Part shown: piece after piece, positions 8,678-16,758 of the stretch
Numbering within the stretch: the stretch's first letter is position 1
How the letters are laid out: every line of letters starts with the position of its first letter
NCBI GenBank assembly: GCA_002305575.1
Contig: DBPP01000025.1
Coordinates: 22,475-81,844, forward strand
Reading direction: 5' to 3'
Source of the DNA: Ruminococcaceae bacterium UBA1417
GTDB taxonomy: Bacteria; Bacillota; Clostridia; Oscillospirales; Acutalibacteraceae
DNA length: 59,370 nt
Made by a program: the position numbers and the translations under genes
The notes under the pieces: model-generated
The model's input: the letters and a program-made list of their open reading frames with translations, nothing else
Databases searched by the model: none
Told to the model about the DNA's origin: nothing

Positions 8678-9703
8678 CTACACCTGCTCTTCCGCCGCCT
8701 GCGTAGAAACCGCCGCGGCAATTTCGCCGATGATGTTGGATTCGGCGTATTTCGCGCAAAGCGCGATCGCGCTCTTCAGCGTCGTGGCTTTGGCGCTGCC
8801 GTGCACCTTGAAGACCGGCTTGGAACAACCGAGAATCGGCGCGCCGCCGTACTCGTTGTAATCGAATTGCTTCTTAAACGCCTTCATATCTTTGTAGACA
8901 ACGGCCGCGGCAAGCTTATTTTTCAAATTTTTCGTGAAAACCAGCTTGAACTGGTCGATCAGCGCAAGCGCCACGCCCTCGTACATTTTGAGAAGCATAT
9001 TGCCGGTAAAGCCGTCGCATACGACCACATCCGCCGCGTCGTACGGGATTTCTCTTGCCTCGACATTGCCCACAAAGTGAATTCGCCGTTCAGCCGACAG
9101 CAACCCGTGCGCTGCCTGCTGCAGCTCACCGCCTTTATGTGGCTCGGTGCCGACGTTGGCCAGTCCGACGCGCGGCCGCGCAATTCCCATGACTTTCTGC
9201 ATGTAGACCGAGCCCATCAGGCCGAACTGCGCGAGCATCTCGGGGCGACATTCATTGTTTGCGCCGCCGTCGCACAGCATGAAAAATCCACCGGTCTTCG
9301 GCATCAGCGGCGCAAACGCCACGCGCTTGACACCCTTGATACGCTTGACAATCAGCGTTGCGCCAACTACGATCGCACCGCTGTTGCCGGCCGAAGCAAA
9401 GGCGTCGCCGCGCCCTTCGGCGAGTGCGCGCAGGCCAACCGCCATCGAACTCTCTTTTTTGGCGCGCATGATGTCCGTCGCCTCGTCTTCCATCGTGATG
9501 ACATCCGGGCAATCGATGATCTCAAAATCTGAAATATCCACCTGATTCTGTGCCGCAGCCGCCCGGATTTTTTCGGCGCTGCCGGTCAGAAGAATCTGCA
9601 CACCGAGTTCATCCGCTGCCATGCGGCAGCCCTTGAGGATTTCCGACGGCGCGTTGTCGCCGCCAAAAGCATCCACAATGATTCTCTTTTTCTCCATTTT
9701 CAT
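8678..9703 (-). CDS. plsX: Phosphate acyltransferase PlsX
   Basis: Makes acyl-phosphate from acyl-ACP, the first committed supply for PlsY in phospholipid synthesis; a peripheral membrane enzyme. 341 residues from ATG at 9703, whose first base is the last base of the trmFO stop (TGATG coupling). The start IIVDAFGGDNAPSE and the later GNSGA, CDGGANNE and DGFTGNMLLK segments are typical of PlsX. An upstream start at 9757 would add an 18-residue tail overlapping trmFO and is less likely because GGAAGGAAGAG lies just before 9703. Confidence 0.96.
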   Translation of the reverse strand: MKMEKKRIIVDAFGGDNAPSEILKGCRMAADELGVQILLTGSAEKIRAAAAQNQVDISDFEIIDCPDVITMEDEATDIMRAKKESSMAVGLRALAEGRGDAFASAGNSGAIVVGATLIVKRIKGVKRVAFAPLMPKTGGFFMLCDGGANNECRPEMLAQFGLMGSVYMQKVMGIARPRVGLANVGTEPHKGGELQQAAHGLLSAERRIHFVGNVEAREIPYDAADVVVCDGFTGNMLLKMYEGVALALIDQFKLVFTKNLKNKLAAAVVYKDMKAFKKQFDYNEYGGAPILGCSKPVFKVHGSAKATTLKSAIALCAKYAESNIIGEIAAAVSTQAAEEQV

Positions 9704-11052
9704 CACTCTTCCTTCCCCATATCCCTTACAAAAACGACGCCGTTCGCCTGAAGGCATTCCGCAAGATCGTGCAGGGAACGCTGTGCAAAAGCCGCGTAGC
9801 GCGCGCGTTTATCGCGAATATGCGGCTCTATCGGCGGGAAAATGCCGAAATTTGCGCCCATCGGCTGAAAATCTTTCGATTCACTCTGCGCAACATGACG
9901 CGAGAGCGCGCCGATCATCGTGGTTTCGGGCAGTATGAGCGTTGGCCGGCACTCCAGCCGGCGCGCCGCGTTGACGCCCGCCAGAAGGCCGGACGCCGCC
10001 GATTCCATATACCCCTCCACGCCGGTCATCTGCCCGGCAAAGAATAGCGACGGCCGTGCGCGCAGTGAGAAATCTGCCTGAAGCAAACGCGGCGCGTCCA
10101 GAAACGTATTGCGGTGCATCACACCGTAGCGCACGAATTCGGCGTTGCGCAACCCGGGGATCATTCCGAAAACGCGCTTCTGTTCCGGGAATTTCAAATT
10201 GGTCTGAAACCCGACCAGATTGAAAAGCGTCTTTTCCGCGTTTTCGGTGCGCAACTGCACCACCGCCCACGGACGATGCCCGGTGCGCGGATCGCGCAGA
10301 CCAACCGGCTTTAACGGGCCGAAACGGATCGTATCGCGCCCGCGCTGCGCCATGACCTCGATCGGCATACAGCCCTCATAGACCTTGGGATTCATGACGT
10401 CGAAGTCGTGAACCGGCGCGCGCTCCGCGGAAACGAGCGCCTCATAAAACGCTTCGTATTCCTCCCTGTTCATCGGGCAGTTGATATAGTCGTCGTCGCC
10501 GCGATCATAGCGTGACGCCGCGAAGCAATGCGCCATATCGAGGCTTTCGCGTGTGACGATCGGCGCGGCAGCGTCAAAAAAGCTGAGCGCACCGCCGCAC
10601 AGCGCCGTAATTTTTTCCGCAAGCGCATCGCTTGTAAGCGGGCCGCTCGCCACCACGACGACGCCATCCGGCGGGATCTCCGTGACCTCGCCGATCACGA
10701 CCTCGATATTCGGGTGCGCGCGGAGCTTTTCCGTTACCAGCGCTGAAAAGCGGTCGCGATCGACTGCCAGCGCGCCGCCGGCCGGCACCCGAGAAGCGTC
10801 TGCACAGGCAATGAGCAGCGAGCCCATGCGGCGCATTTCCTCCTTCAAAAGCCCTGCGGCGCTGTCGAGGCGCGCAGCCTTCAGCGAGTTCGAACAGATC
10901 AGCTCCGCAAATCCCGCGCTCCTGTGGGCCGGGGAAAACCGCACCGGCTTCATTTCGTGCAGCCGCACATGGTGCCCGGCGTTCGCGATCTGCCAGGCGG
11001 CTTCCGCGCCCGCAAGCCCTGCGCCGATCACCGTGACCGTATCATTCCGCAT
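9703..11052 (-). CDS. trmFO: Methylenetetrahydrofolate-tRNA-(uracil-5-)-methyltransferase TrmFO
   Basis: FAD- and folate-dependent enzyme forming 5-methyluridine at position 54 of tRNA. The 449 residues begin with the dinucleotide-binding fold VIGAGLAGAEAAWQIA and include HRSAGFAELICSNSLKA and GQMTGVEGYMESAASGLLAG near the C-terminus, all conserved in the GidA-like TrmFO family. It overlaps the end of topA by 11 bases and is coupled to plsX downstream. The topA-trmFO pair is common in Firmicutes. Confidence 0.96.
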   Translation of the reverse strand: MRNDTVTVIGAGLAGAEAAWQIANAGHHVRLHEMKPVRFSPAHRSAGFAELICSNSLKAARLDSAAGLLKEEMRRMGSLLIACADASRVPAGGALAVDRDRFSALVTEKLRAHPNIEVVIGEVTEIPPDGVVVVASGPLTSDALAEKITALCGGALSFFDAAAPIVTRESLDMAHCFAASRYDRGDDDYINCPMNREEYEAFYEALVSAERAPVHDFDVMNPKVYEGCMPIEVMAQRGRDTIRFGPLKPVGLRDPRTGHRPWAVVQLRTENAEKTLFNLVGFQTNLKFPEQKRVFGMIPGLRNAEFVRYGVMHRNTFLDAPRLLQADFSLRARPSLFFAGQMTGVEGYMESAASGLLAGVNAARRLECRPTLILPETTMIGALSRHVAQSESKDFQPMGANFGIFPPIEPHIRDKRARYAAFAQRSLHDLAECLQANGVVFVRDMGKEE

Positions 11053-13135
11053 CGCTGTCCTCTTTCACAAACTTGTAGCTGCAATCCGGCGTAACGCAAT
11101 ACAGCGTTTTGGCTTTGTCCTTTTTCTGCAACAGGACTTTGCCACAAACCGGGCAGTTTTTCCCGGACGGTGCGTCCCACGAAACAAAGTCGCACTTCGG
11201 GTACTGGTCGCAACCGTAAAACACACGGCCGCGCTTAGACTTCTTCTCAATGATTTTTCCGCCGCACTTCGGGCAGATGGCGCCCGTATCGTTGACAATC
11301 TTTTTGACCGTTTTGCACTCCGGATAGCCGGAACAGGCGATAAACTTGCCGTAGCGGCCGAATTTCACGACCATCGGCTTGCCGCAATTCGGGCAGATGA
11401 AATCGGTCTTATCCTCCTCGAGCTGGATCTTGACGCCGTCCATTTCCTTCTTCGCCTTCTTGAGCGTCTTGTCAAAATCATCGTAAAAGTCGTGCAGCGT
11501 TTCCACCCAGTCTGCCTGGCCGCTCTGCACTTCGTCGAGTTCCTTTTCCACCTCGGCGGTAAATTTCACGTTGACGATCTCCGGGAAGCGCTCTTTCATC
11601 AATTTGGTGATGACCTCGCCGAGCTCCGTCGGCTTAAAAGATTTCCCCTCGCGCGTCACGTACTCGCGGCTTGTGATCGTCGTGATCGTCGCCGCATAGG
11701 TGGACGGGCGACCGATGCCGTTTTCTTCGAGCGTTTTAATCAGCGATGCTTCGGTAAAGCGCGCCGGTGGCTGCGTAAAGTGCTGGTTGCCCTTTAACTC
11801 GCGCACCTTGAGCGCCATGCCGGCTTCGAGCTTCGGCAGATCCTTGCCCTTTTCTTCCTCGACGTCGCGGCCCTCCTCATAGAGCACCGTATAGCCGTCA
11901 AAAGCCACGTTGTAGCCGGAGGCCTTAAAGACATACTCGCCGGCTGCAATCACGGCCTGCGTCGTGTTGAGCACGCAATTGGCCATCTGGCAGGCGACAA
12001 AACGCTCCCAGATCAGCTTATACAATTTATATTGGTCCTTGGTCAGCGACGCTTCCACATCCTTCGGCGTCAGCGCAACGGACGTCGGGCGAATGGCCTC
12101 ATGTCCATCCTGCGCATTGGCGCGCGCCTTGAAGTGGCGCGGCTTCGAAGGCAGATAGCTTTTGCCCCAGCGGTCGCCGATAAACTGCACGGCCTCCTGT
12201 ATCGCGTCTTCGGAAAGACGCAGCGAATCGGTACGCATATAAGTGATCAGGCCGACAGCGCCCATGCCCGCAATTTCCACGCCTTCATACAGCTCCTGCG
12301 CAGCTTTCATTGTGCGCTTGGCCTGAAAGCCCAGCTTGCGGGACGCTTCTTGCTGCAGTGTGGACGTAATGAACGGCGGCGCAGGCTGCTTGTTTTTCTT
12401 GCCCTTTTTGACGGAGTCCACACGGAATTCCGCCGTTTCCAGCGCTGCCAGAATGGCGTCCGCCTGTTCCTTATTGGTGATCTTGATCTCGCCGTTGCGG
12501 TCGCCGTAAAAAGCCGCGCCAAAAATACTGCGCGAGCCTTCCGCCGTCAGACGTGCGTCGATCGACCAGTATTCCTCCGGCTTGAATTTCCGAATCTCCT
12601 CTTCGCGGTCTACGATAATGCGCAGCGCGACGGACTGGACGCGTCCGGCGGAAAGGCCGCGACGGATGGTTTTGGCGAGGAACGGGCTGAGCGAGTACCC
12701 GACGAGCCGGTCGAGAATGCGGCGCGCCTGTTGGGCGTTGACAAGATTCAAATCAATGGTGCGCGGGTGCGCCATGCCCTCGGTCACGCCGGTTTTCGTG
12801 ATCTCGTTGAATGTGACGCGGTTCATCTCGTTTGGATCCAGCCCCAGAATGTACGCCAGATGCCAGGAGATCGCCTCCCCCTCACGGTCGGGGTCGGTCG
12901 CAAGGTAAACGGTTTCAGACTCCTCCGCCGCTTCCTTGAGCTCGGAAACCAGCTTCTCCTTGCCCTTGATGATCGCGTATTTAGGCTTGAAATTATCTTT
13001 AACATCCACGCACAGCCGTGCCTTGGGCAGGTCGCGCACGTGCCCCATGGAGGCGACAACCTCATAATCGCCGCCCAGGTATTTTTTGATCGTTTTCGCC
13101 TTTGCAGGCGACTCGACGATGACGAGCTTGGACAT
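11042..13135 (-). CDS. topA: DNA topoisomerase I
   Basis: Type IA topoisomerase relaxing negative supercoils. 697 residues starting MSKLVIVESPAKAKTIKKYL; Toprim acidic motif ATDPDREGEAISWHL near residue 110, catalytic tyrosine in GLITYMRTDSLRLS near residue 290, and three C-terminal four-cysteine zinc ribbons (CPNCG, CPKCG, CPVCG). The ATG at 13135 is preceded by AGGAG and gives the standard N-terminus; an upstream in-frame start at 13195 would overlap the promoter-bearing gap. A separate promoter lies at 13203-13231. Confidence 0.98.
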   Translation of the reverse strand: MSKLVIVESPAKAKTIKKYLGGDYEVVASMGHVRDLPKARLCVDVKDNFKPKYAIIKGKEKLVSELKEAAEESETVYLATDPDREGEAISWHLAYILGLDPNEMNRVTFNEITKTGVTEGMAHPRTIDLNLVNAQQARRILDRLVGYSLSPFLAKTIRRGLSAGRVQSVALRIIVDREEEIRKFKPEEYWSIDARLTAEGSRSIFGAAFYGDRNGEIKITNKEQADAILAALETAEFRVDSVKKGKKNKQPAPPFITSTLQQEASRKLGFQAKRTMKAAQELYEGVEIAGMGAVGLITYMRTDSLRLSEDAIQEAVQFIGDRWGKSYLPSKPRHFKARANAQDGHEAIRPTSVALTPKDVEASLTKDQYKLYKLIWERFVACQMANCVLNTTQAVIAAGEYVFKASGYNVAFDGYTVLYEEGRDVEEEKGKDLPKLEAGMALKVRELKGNQHFTQPPARFTEASLIKTLEENGIGRPSTYAATITTITSREYVTREGKSFKPTELGEVITKLMKERFPEIVNVKFTAEVEKELDEVQSGQADWVETLHDFYDDFDKTLKKAKKEMDGVKIQLEEDKTDFICPNCGKPMVVKFGRYGKFIACSGYPECKTVKKIVNDTGAICPKCGGKIIEKKSKRGRVFYGCDQYPKCDFVSWDAPSGKNCPVCGKVLLQKKDKAKTLYCVTPDCSYKFVKEDSDAE

Positions 13136-13202
13136 AGTTTCGTAATCTCCTCTGACTGTATTTTTACGCCGTATGTGCGTTGCATTCGGTCTCAATTGAA
13201 AT

Positions 13203-13231
13203 AGTATACAGCATTATCCGGATTTTGTAAA
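13203..13231 (-). promoter_or_regulatory. Sigma-A-type promoter for topA
   Basis: On the minus strand, TTTACA (13231-13226) is followed after exactly 17 bases by TATACT (13208-13203), about 67 bases ahead of the topA ATG. The -35 element overlaps the last codons of dprA. This would let topA and the genes behind it be expressed independently of the TrmH-dprA pair. Confidence 0.6.
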
Positions 13232-14401
13232 CCTCTGTCCCGGATAACAGCAAATCTTTCCAAGCAGTTCCAATTCGGTCAGGGCCGCAAGGACTTCCGC
13301 CGCTGCAAGCCCTGTTTCGGCTTCGATCTGCGACACATGCCGGGGCTCTGCGCCGAGTGTGCCGAGCACCCGCTGCGCCTGTGTGGAAAGATCGTTTTCC
13401 ACTGCCGGCGCTTCCGGTTGCACCGCCACAGGCGAGGGTTCGGAATCGGAAAGCGCCACGACGCGCACACGCTTGGCCGGGCGTGCTACGCGTGCCGCCG
13501 CTTCCTGAATCGCAGCGACACGCGTATGCTTGCGCCGAGCCGCAAACACTTGGAGAATATCCTCCGCCGTGCGGACACGCGCTGCGCCATCCTCGGCCAA
13601 ATGGATACAGCCGGCGAAGGCTTTTTCTTCCTCACCGACGAATACAAAGACCTCGCGATTTTGTTCGACGGCGTAGCGGGCCGTGATCAGGGCGCCGCTT
13701 TTCTGTGGCGCTTCCACCACGAGCACGCCGTGCGCCATGCCGGAAATCAAGCGGTTTCGCGTCTGGAACGCCCCGCGCTGCACCGGCGTCTGCATCGGAT
13801 ACTCGGTCACCAGCGCGCCGCCCGCATCCAGAATTTCCCGGCGGAGAATCGCGTTGTCCATCAGGTATGGATAATCCATCCCGCAGGGCAGCACAGCCAC
13901 CGTCTTGCCGCGCCCGTTCAGTGCACCGCGATGCGCTTCCGAATCGATGCCGAGCGCGCCACCGCTGATCACCGCCGCATCCCCGAGCGCAAGCTCATAG
14001 CTGATTGCCCGTGCGGCACGCAAGCCCACAGCGCTCGCTTTGCGCGTACCGACCACGCCGATCGCAATACTGTCCCGCGCCGGCAATGCGCCGCGCACGT
14101 ACAACACAGCCGGTGGGTTGTAAATTTCCTGCAACAGTGCCGGATAGCCCGGTGTATCCGGCGTATAGACCTTCTGTCCAAGGCGCAGGCAATACTCCAG
14201 CGCCGCCTCCGCTTCCTGAACGCCGTAAACGCTCAGTGCCGAAAGTTCTTTATCCGAAACGAACGAAAAACTGCTCCAAAGGCTGACGCCGCCCTGATAA
14301 AACGCCTCGGCGCTTCCAACGCGGCGCACAAGCTGTACAGGCTTCGCACTGCCTGCACCAAACGCGTTTTGTAGCCAGATCCAGTATACGCGTTCATCCA
14401 T
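13214..14401 (-). CDS. dprA: DNA-processing protein DprA
   Basis: Binds incoming single-stranded DNA and loads RecA during transformation. 395 residues: a SAM-like N-terminal helical domain, a Rossmann-like core with GVVGTRKASAVGLRAA and SGGALGIDSEAHRGAL, and a C-terminal winged-helix domain (about 325-395) that is common in this family. AAGGAG lies nine bases before ATG 14401, whereas the ATG at 14410 directly abuts it, so the product starts MDERVYW. The start overlaps the stop of the TrmH-family gene by 8 bases. No com genes are visible in the window. Confidence 0.95.
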   Translation of the reverse strand: MDERVYWIWLQNAFGAGSAKPVQLVRRVGSAEAFYQGGVSLWSSFSFVSDKELSALSVYGVQEAEAALEYCLRLGQKVYTPDTPGYPALLQEIYNPPAVLYVRGALPARDSIAIGVVGTRKASAVGLRAARAISYELALGDAAVISGGALGIDSEAHRGALNGRGKTVAVLPCGMDYPYLMDNAILRREILDAGGALVTEYPMQTPVQRGAFQTRNRLISGMAHGVLVVEAPQKSGALITARYAVEQNREVFVFVGEEEKAFAGCIHLAEDGAARVRTAEDILQVFAARRKHTRVAAIQEAAARVARPAKRVRVVALSDSEPSPVAVQPEAPAVENDLSTQAQRVLGTLGAEPRHVSQIEAETGLAAAEVLAALTELELLGKICCYPGQRFTKSG

Positions 14402-15212
14402 GGTCCGCATCTCCTTCTTTCACTTTGCGCATCATTTCCCACAGAACGATGGCCGCCGCCGTAGAGGCGTTGAACGATTCCGCGCGGCCGCGCATCGGGA
14501 TCGTGACGCGCTGCGCGCAGACGGCAAGCGCGGCTTCGGTCAAGCCGTTCCCCTCGTTGCCGATCCAAACGGCCCATCGCCCCGTTTCAAAAGGGATTTC
14601 CGTGATCGGCACGGCGCGGTCATCCGGCACGGTAGCCAGAGCGGTCAGCCCGCGGCGTCCCAGCGCGTCCGCACAGTCCTCGGCTCGCACATAGCGTTCA
14701 AAGTGCAGGCGGAACACCGCCCCCATGCTGCCGCGCACAACCTTGGGGCTGAAAATATCGCAGCACGCACCAACCAGCGCGATGCACAGCACGCCGAGCG
14801 CCTCGGCGGTACGCAGGATCGTGCCCATATTGGCGGGATCCTGTACGTTTTCCAAAACCAGCACGCGCGCCGCCGCGCGAGCCTCAGGCAAGTTATGCGG
14901 AATTTTGCAAACGCAGAAAATTCCCTGCGGGTGTTTCGTATCCGAAAGCAGCGGGGCAATATGCTCTGCAATACAATATGTTTGCTCCGCGGTGCGAATC
15001 ACCGGGCGCAAATATTCTCCGTACTTCTTTTCCGCCGTTTCCGTATAAAAACAGACGGCAATCTCCGTGCCGCTGCGCGCGGCATCCGCGCACAAACGCG
15101 CGCCCTCCGCCATGAAAAGTCCCGCCTCGCTTCTTTTTTCCGCCTTCTGCAAAAGCGACGCGGCATCCCTCACGACCGGGCTCTTCCGGCTTGTGATGCG
15201 TTCGACTTCCAT
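14394..15212 (-). CDS. TrmH/SpoU-family RNA methyltransferase
   Basis: SAM-dependent 2'-O-ribose methyltransferase of the SPOUT class, 272 residues. The N-terminal substrate-binding domain (about 1-95) precedes motif 1 LVLENVQDPANMGTILRTAEA, motif 2 VWIGNEGNGL and motif 3 IPMRGRAESFNASTAAAI, which form the knotted cofactor site. The target (23S rRNA or tRNA) is not decided by sequence. AGGAAAGGAAGAG stands before the ATG. It follows the rplT terminator and is coupled to dprA. Confidence 0.9.
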   Translation of the reverse strand: MEVERITSRKSPVVRDAASLLQKAEKRSEAGLFMAEGARLCADAARSGTEIAVCFYTETAEKKYGEYLRPVIRTAEQTYCIAEHIAPLLSDTKHPQGIFCVCKIPHNLPEARAAARVLVLENVQDPANMGTILRTAEALGVLCIALVGACCDIFSPKVVRGSMGAVFRLHFERYVRAEDCADALGRRGLTALATVPDDRAVPITEIPFETGRWAVWIGNEGNGLTEAALAVCAQRVTIPMRGRAESFNASTAAAIVLWEMMRKVKEGDADHG

Positions 15213-15233
15213 ACCGCTCTTCCTTTCCTAAGC

Positions 15234-15269
15234 AAAAAACGTGCGTCCGGAGGATTTTCCGGACGCACG
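15234..15269 (-). terminator. Intrinsic terminator of infC-rpmI-rplT operon
   Basis: On the minus strand a perfect 12-bp GC-rich stem (15269-15258 with 15251-15240, six-base loop) is followed by six T residues at 15239-15234, right after the rplT stop. Confidence 0.9.
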
Positions 15270-15279
15270 GATAGCTTTT

Positions 15280-15633
15280 TTATACAGCAGCCTTTGCCTT
15301 CTCAACCAGCGCCTTGAACGCGGCCTCATCAGCGATTGCGATCTCGGAAAGCATCTTTCTGTTGAGCGTAACGCCAGCCTTCTTCAAGCCGTTCATAAAC
15401 GCGGAGTACGTCGTGCCGTTTGCGCGGCAGGCAGCGTTGATTCTGGAAATCCAGAGACGGCGGAAATCTCTCTTCTTCTGCTTTCTGCCGATGAACGCAT
15501 AGTTGCCGGACTTCATGACGGCCTGCTTTGCCATCTTAAAATGTCTGCTCTTGGAACCCCAATAGCCCTTCGCGAGCTTCAGAATCTTCTTTCTTCTCTT
15601 GCGCGTAGCGAGCGCACCCTTAACTCTAGCCAT
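15280..15633 (-). CDS. rplT: 50S ribosomal protein L20
   Basis: L20 binds 23S rRNA early in large-subunit assembly and in Firmicutes represses its own operon. The 117-residue, highly basic protein starts MARVKGALATRKRRKKIL and has the conserved GYWGSKSRHFKMAKQAVMKS region; length is standard. It is last in infC-rpmI-rplT and is followed by a strong terminator. Confidence 0.98.
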   Translation of the reverse strand: MARVKGALATRKRRKKILKLAKGYWGSKSRHFKMAKQAVMKSGNYAFIGRKQKKRDFRRLWISRINAACRANGTTYSAFMNGLKKAGVTLNRKMLSEIAIADEAAFKALVEKAKAAV

Positions 15634-15726
15634 TTATGTGAACATTCCTTTCCATGTTAAATTCCGGCCGGCCGCGGCTGTGTACCGCGCACCCAGACCA
15701 AGAACGACGTAAATTCTTCTTCGTGC

Positions 15727-15930
15727 TTACGCGTAGGGAAGCATCTTCTTAACCGCTTTGACGCTCGTCTTATCCGTGACGGTCGTGCCGCGCGCATGAC
15801 GCTTGGACTTCGCGGTTTTGCCATGGCCGTTCAGAAGATGGCTTGTATAAGCATGGCCGCGGATGACCTTTCCGTTCTTGGAAATCTTCAGGCGCTTCTT
15901 CGCGCCGCTGTGTGTTTTGAGCTTCGGCAT
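15727..15930 (-). CDS. rpmI: 50S ribosomal protein L35
   Basis: Small basic ribosomal protein of 67 residues, MPKLKTHSGAKKRLKISKNGKV, the standard L35 N-terminus. The open frame extends 15 codons upstream but this ATG has the right spacing from AGGAGG and gives the usual length. It lies between infC and rplT, the canonical order. Confidence 0.97.
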   Translation of the reverse strand: MPKLKTHSGAKKRLKISKNGKVIRGHAYTSHLLNGHGKTAKSKRHARGTTVTDKTSVKAVKKMLPYA

Positions 15931-15952
15931 TTTATAGTCCTCCTTGAATTTG

Positions 15953-16471
15953 TTATTTAACGGGCTTGGGGGCAAGGAACATCAGCATGTTTCGACCCTC
16001 GAGCTTCGCGGGCTTTTCGACGTTTGCGACGTCTGCGAGTGTTTCAGCAAAACGCTTCATGATGTCTGCACCCAGTTCCGGATGACCCATCTCTCTGCCG
16101 CGGAAACGAATGGAAACCTTGACCTTGTTCCCTTCGGAAAGAAAACGCAGGGCGTGGTTCTTTTTCGTTTCAAAATCGTGGGTGTCAATGTTGAGGGATA
16201 AACGTATCTCCTTGATTTCGACGACGCGCTGGTTCTTTCTGGCTTCCTTCTCACGCTTCGCCTGTTCGAAACGGTACTTGCCGTAATCGATGATTTTGCA
16301 TACGGGCGGCGTGGCCTGCGGCGCAATCTTGACGAGATCGAGATTCTTTTCCGCCGCGATGTTCAGGGCGTCGCGAGCCGACATGATGCCGAGTTGAGCG
16401 CCGTCCGGGCCGATCACGCGCAGTTCTTTGTCGCGGATCTCTCCGTTTATCTGCAGTTCCTGTTTGCTAAT
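15953..16471 (-). CDS. infC: Translation initiation factor IF-3 (ATT start)
   Basis: Binds the 30S subunit, prevents premature 50S joining and rejects non-canonical start codons. Reading from ATT at 16471-16469 the 172-residue product begins x-SKQELQINGEIRDKELRVIGPDGAQLG, matching the family's conserved N-terminus, including the INEEIR-like segment. The next ordinary start is GTG at 16417, which would delete 18 conserved residues. GGAGG at 16485-16481 lies nine bases before ATT. AUU initiation of infC, through which IF-3 represses itself, is established in Escherichia coli and also reported in Bacillus-type operons. Confidence 0.95.
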   Translation of the reverse strand: MSKQELQINGEIRDKELRVIGPDGAQLGIMSARDALNIAAEKNLDLVKIAPQATPPVCKIIDYGKYRFEQAKREKEARKNQRVVEIKEIRLSLNIDTHDFETKKNHALRFLSEGNKVKVSIRFRGREMGHPELGADIMKRFAETLADVANVEKPAKLEGRNMLMFLAPKPVK

Positions 16472-16655
16472 GGTTAAGCACCTCCATCACACGTGCGATA
16501 ACTTGTTTTGCGCGGCCATACAACAAATAAGCGGGCAGAAAACCTCTGCCCGCAAATCAACTTCGCAAAACGCCCCTGAGGCGTTCTCCACGATATTGAC
16601 CTGTGTCAGACGGTACTGCACGGGTGTGAGCGCATGGCTCCGCTTTGTTTCCTGA
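16472..16655 (-). promoter_or_regulatory. infC-rpmI-rplT leader with attenuator (L20-leader type)
   Basis: About 180 bases separate the promoter from infC. In transcript order there is first a hairpin from AACGCC/GGCGTT arms (16585-16567), then a perfect 9-bp stem GCGGGCAGA/TCTGCCCGC (16553-16531) followed by the T-rich run TTATTTGTTG. The second is an intrinsic terminator upstream of the coding region, as expected for L20-controlled leaders of Firmicutes. I cannot prove the L20-binding fold by eye. Confidence 0.75.
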
Positions 16656-16658
16656 ATG

Positions 16659-16687
16659 ATTATACTACGTCTCTCTCCCCTTGTCAA
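16659..16687 (-). promoter_or_regulatory. Consensus sigma-A promoter of infC operon
   Basis: TTGACA (16687-16682), 17 bases, TATAAT (16664-16659): perfect hexamers and spacing, as expected for a strong ribosomal-protein operon. Confidence 0.93.
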
Positions 16688-16758
16688 CGGGAAAATCAAC
16701 TTTTTATCCGAATACTTCGCGCACAATCCCTTTTGCCCAGCATGGCGGTTTGCTCCTG

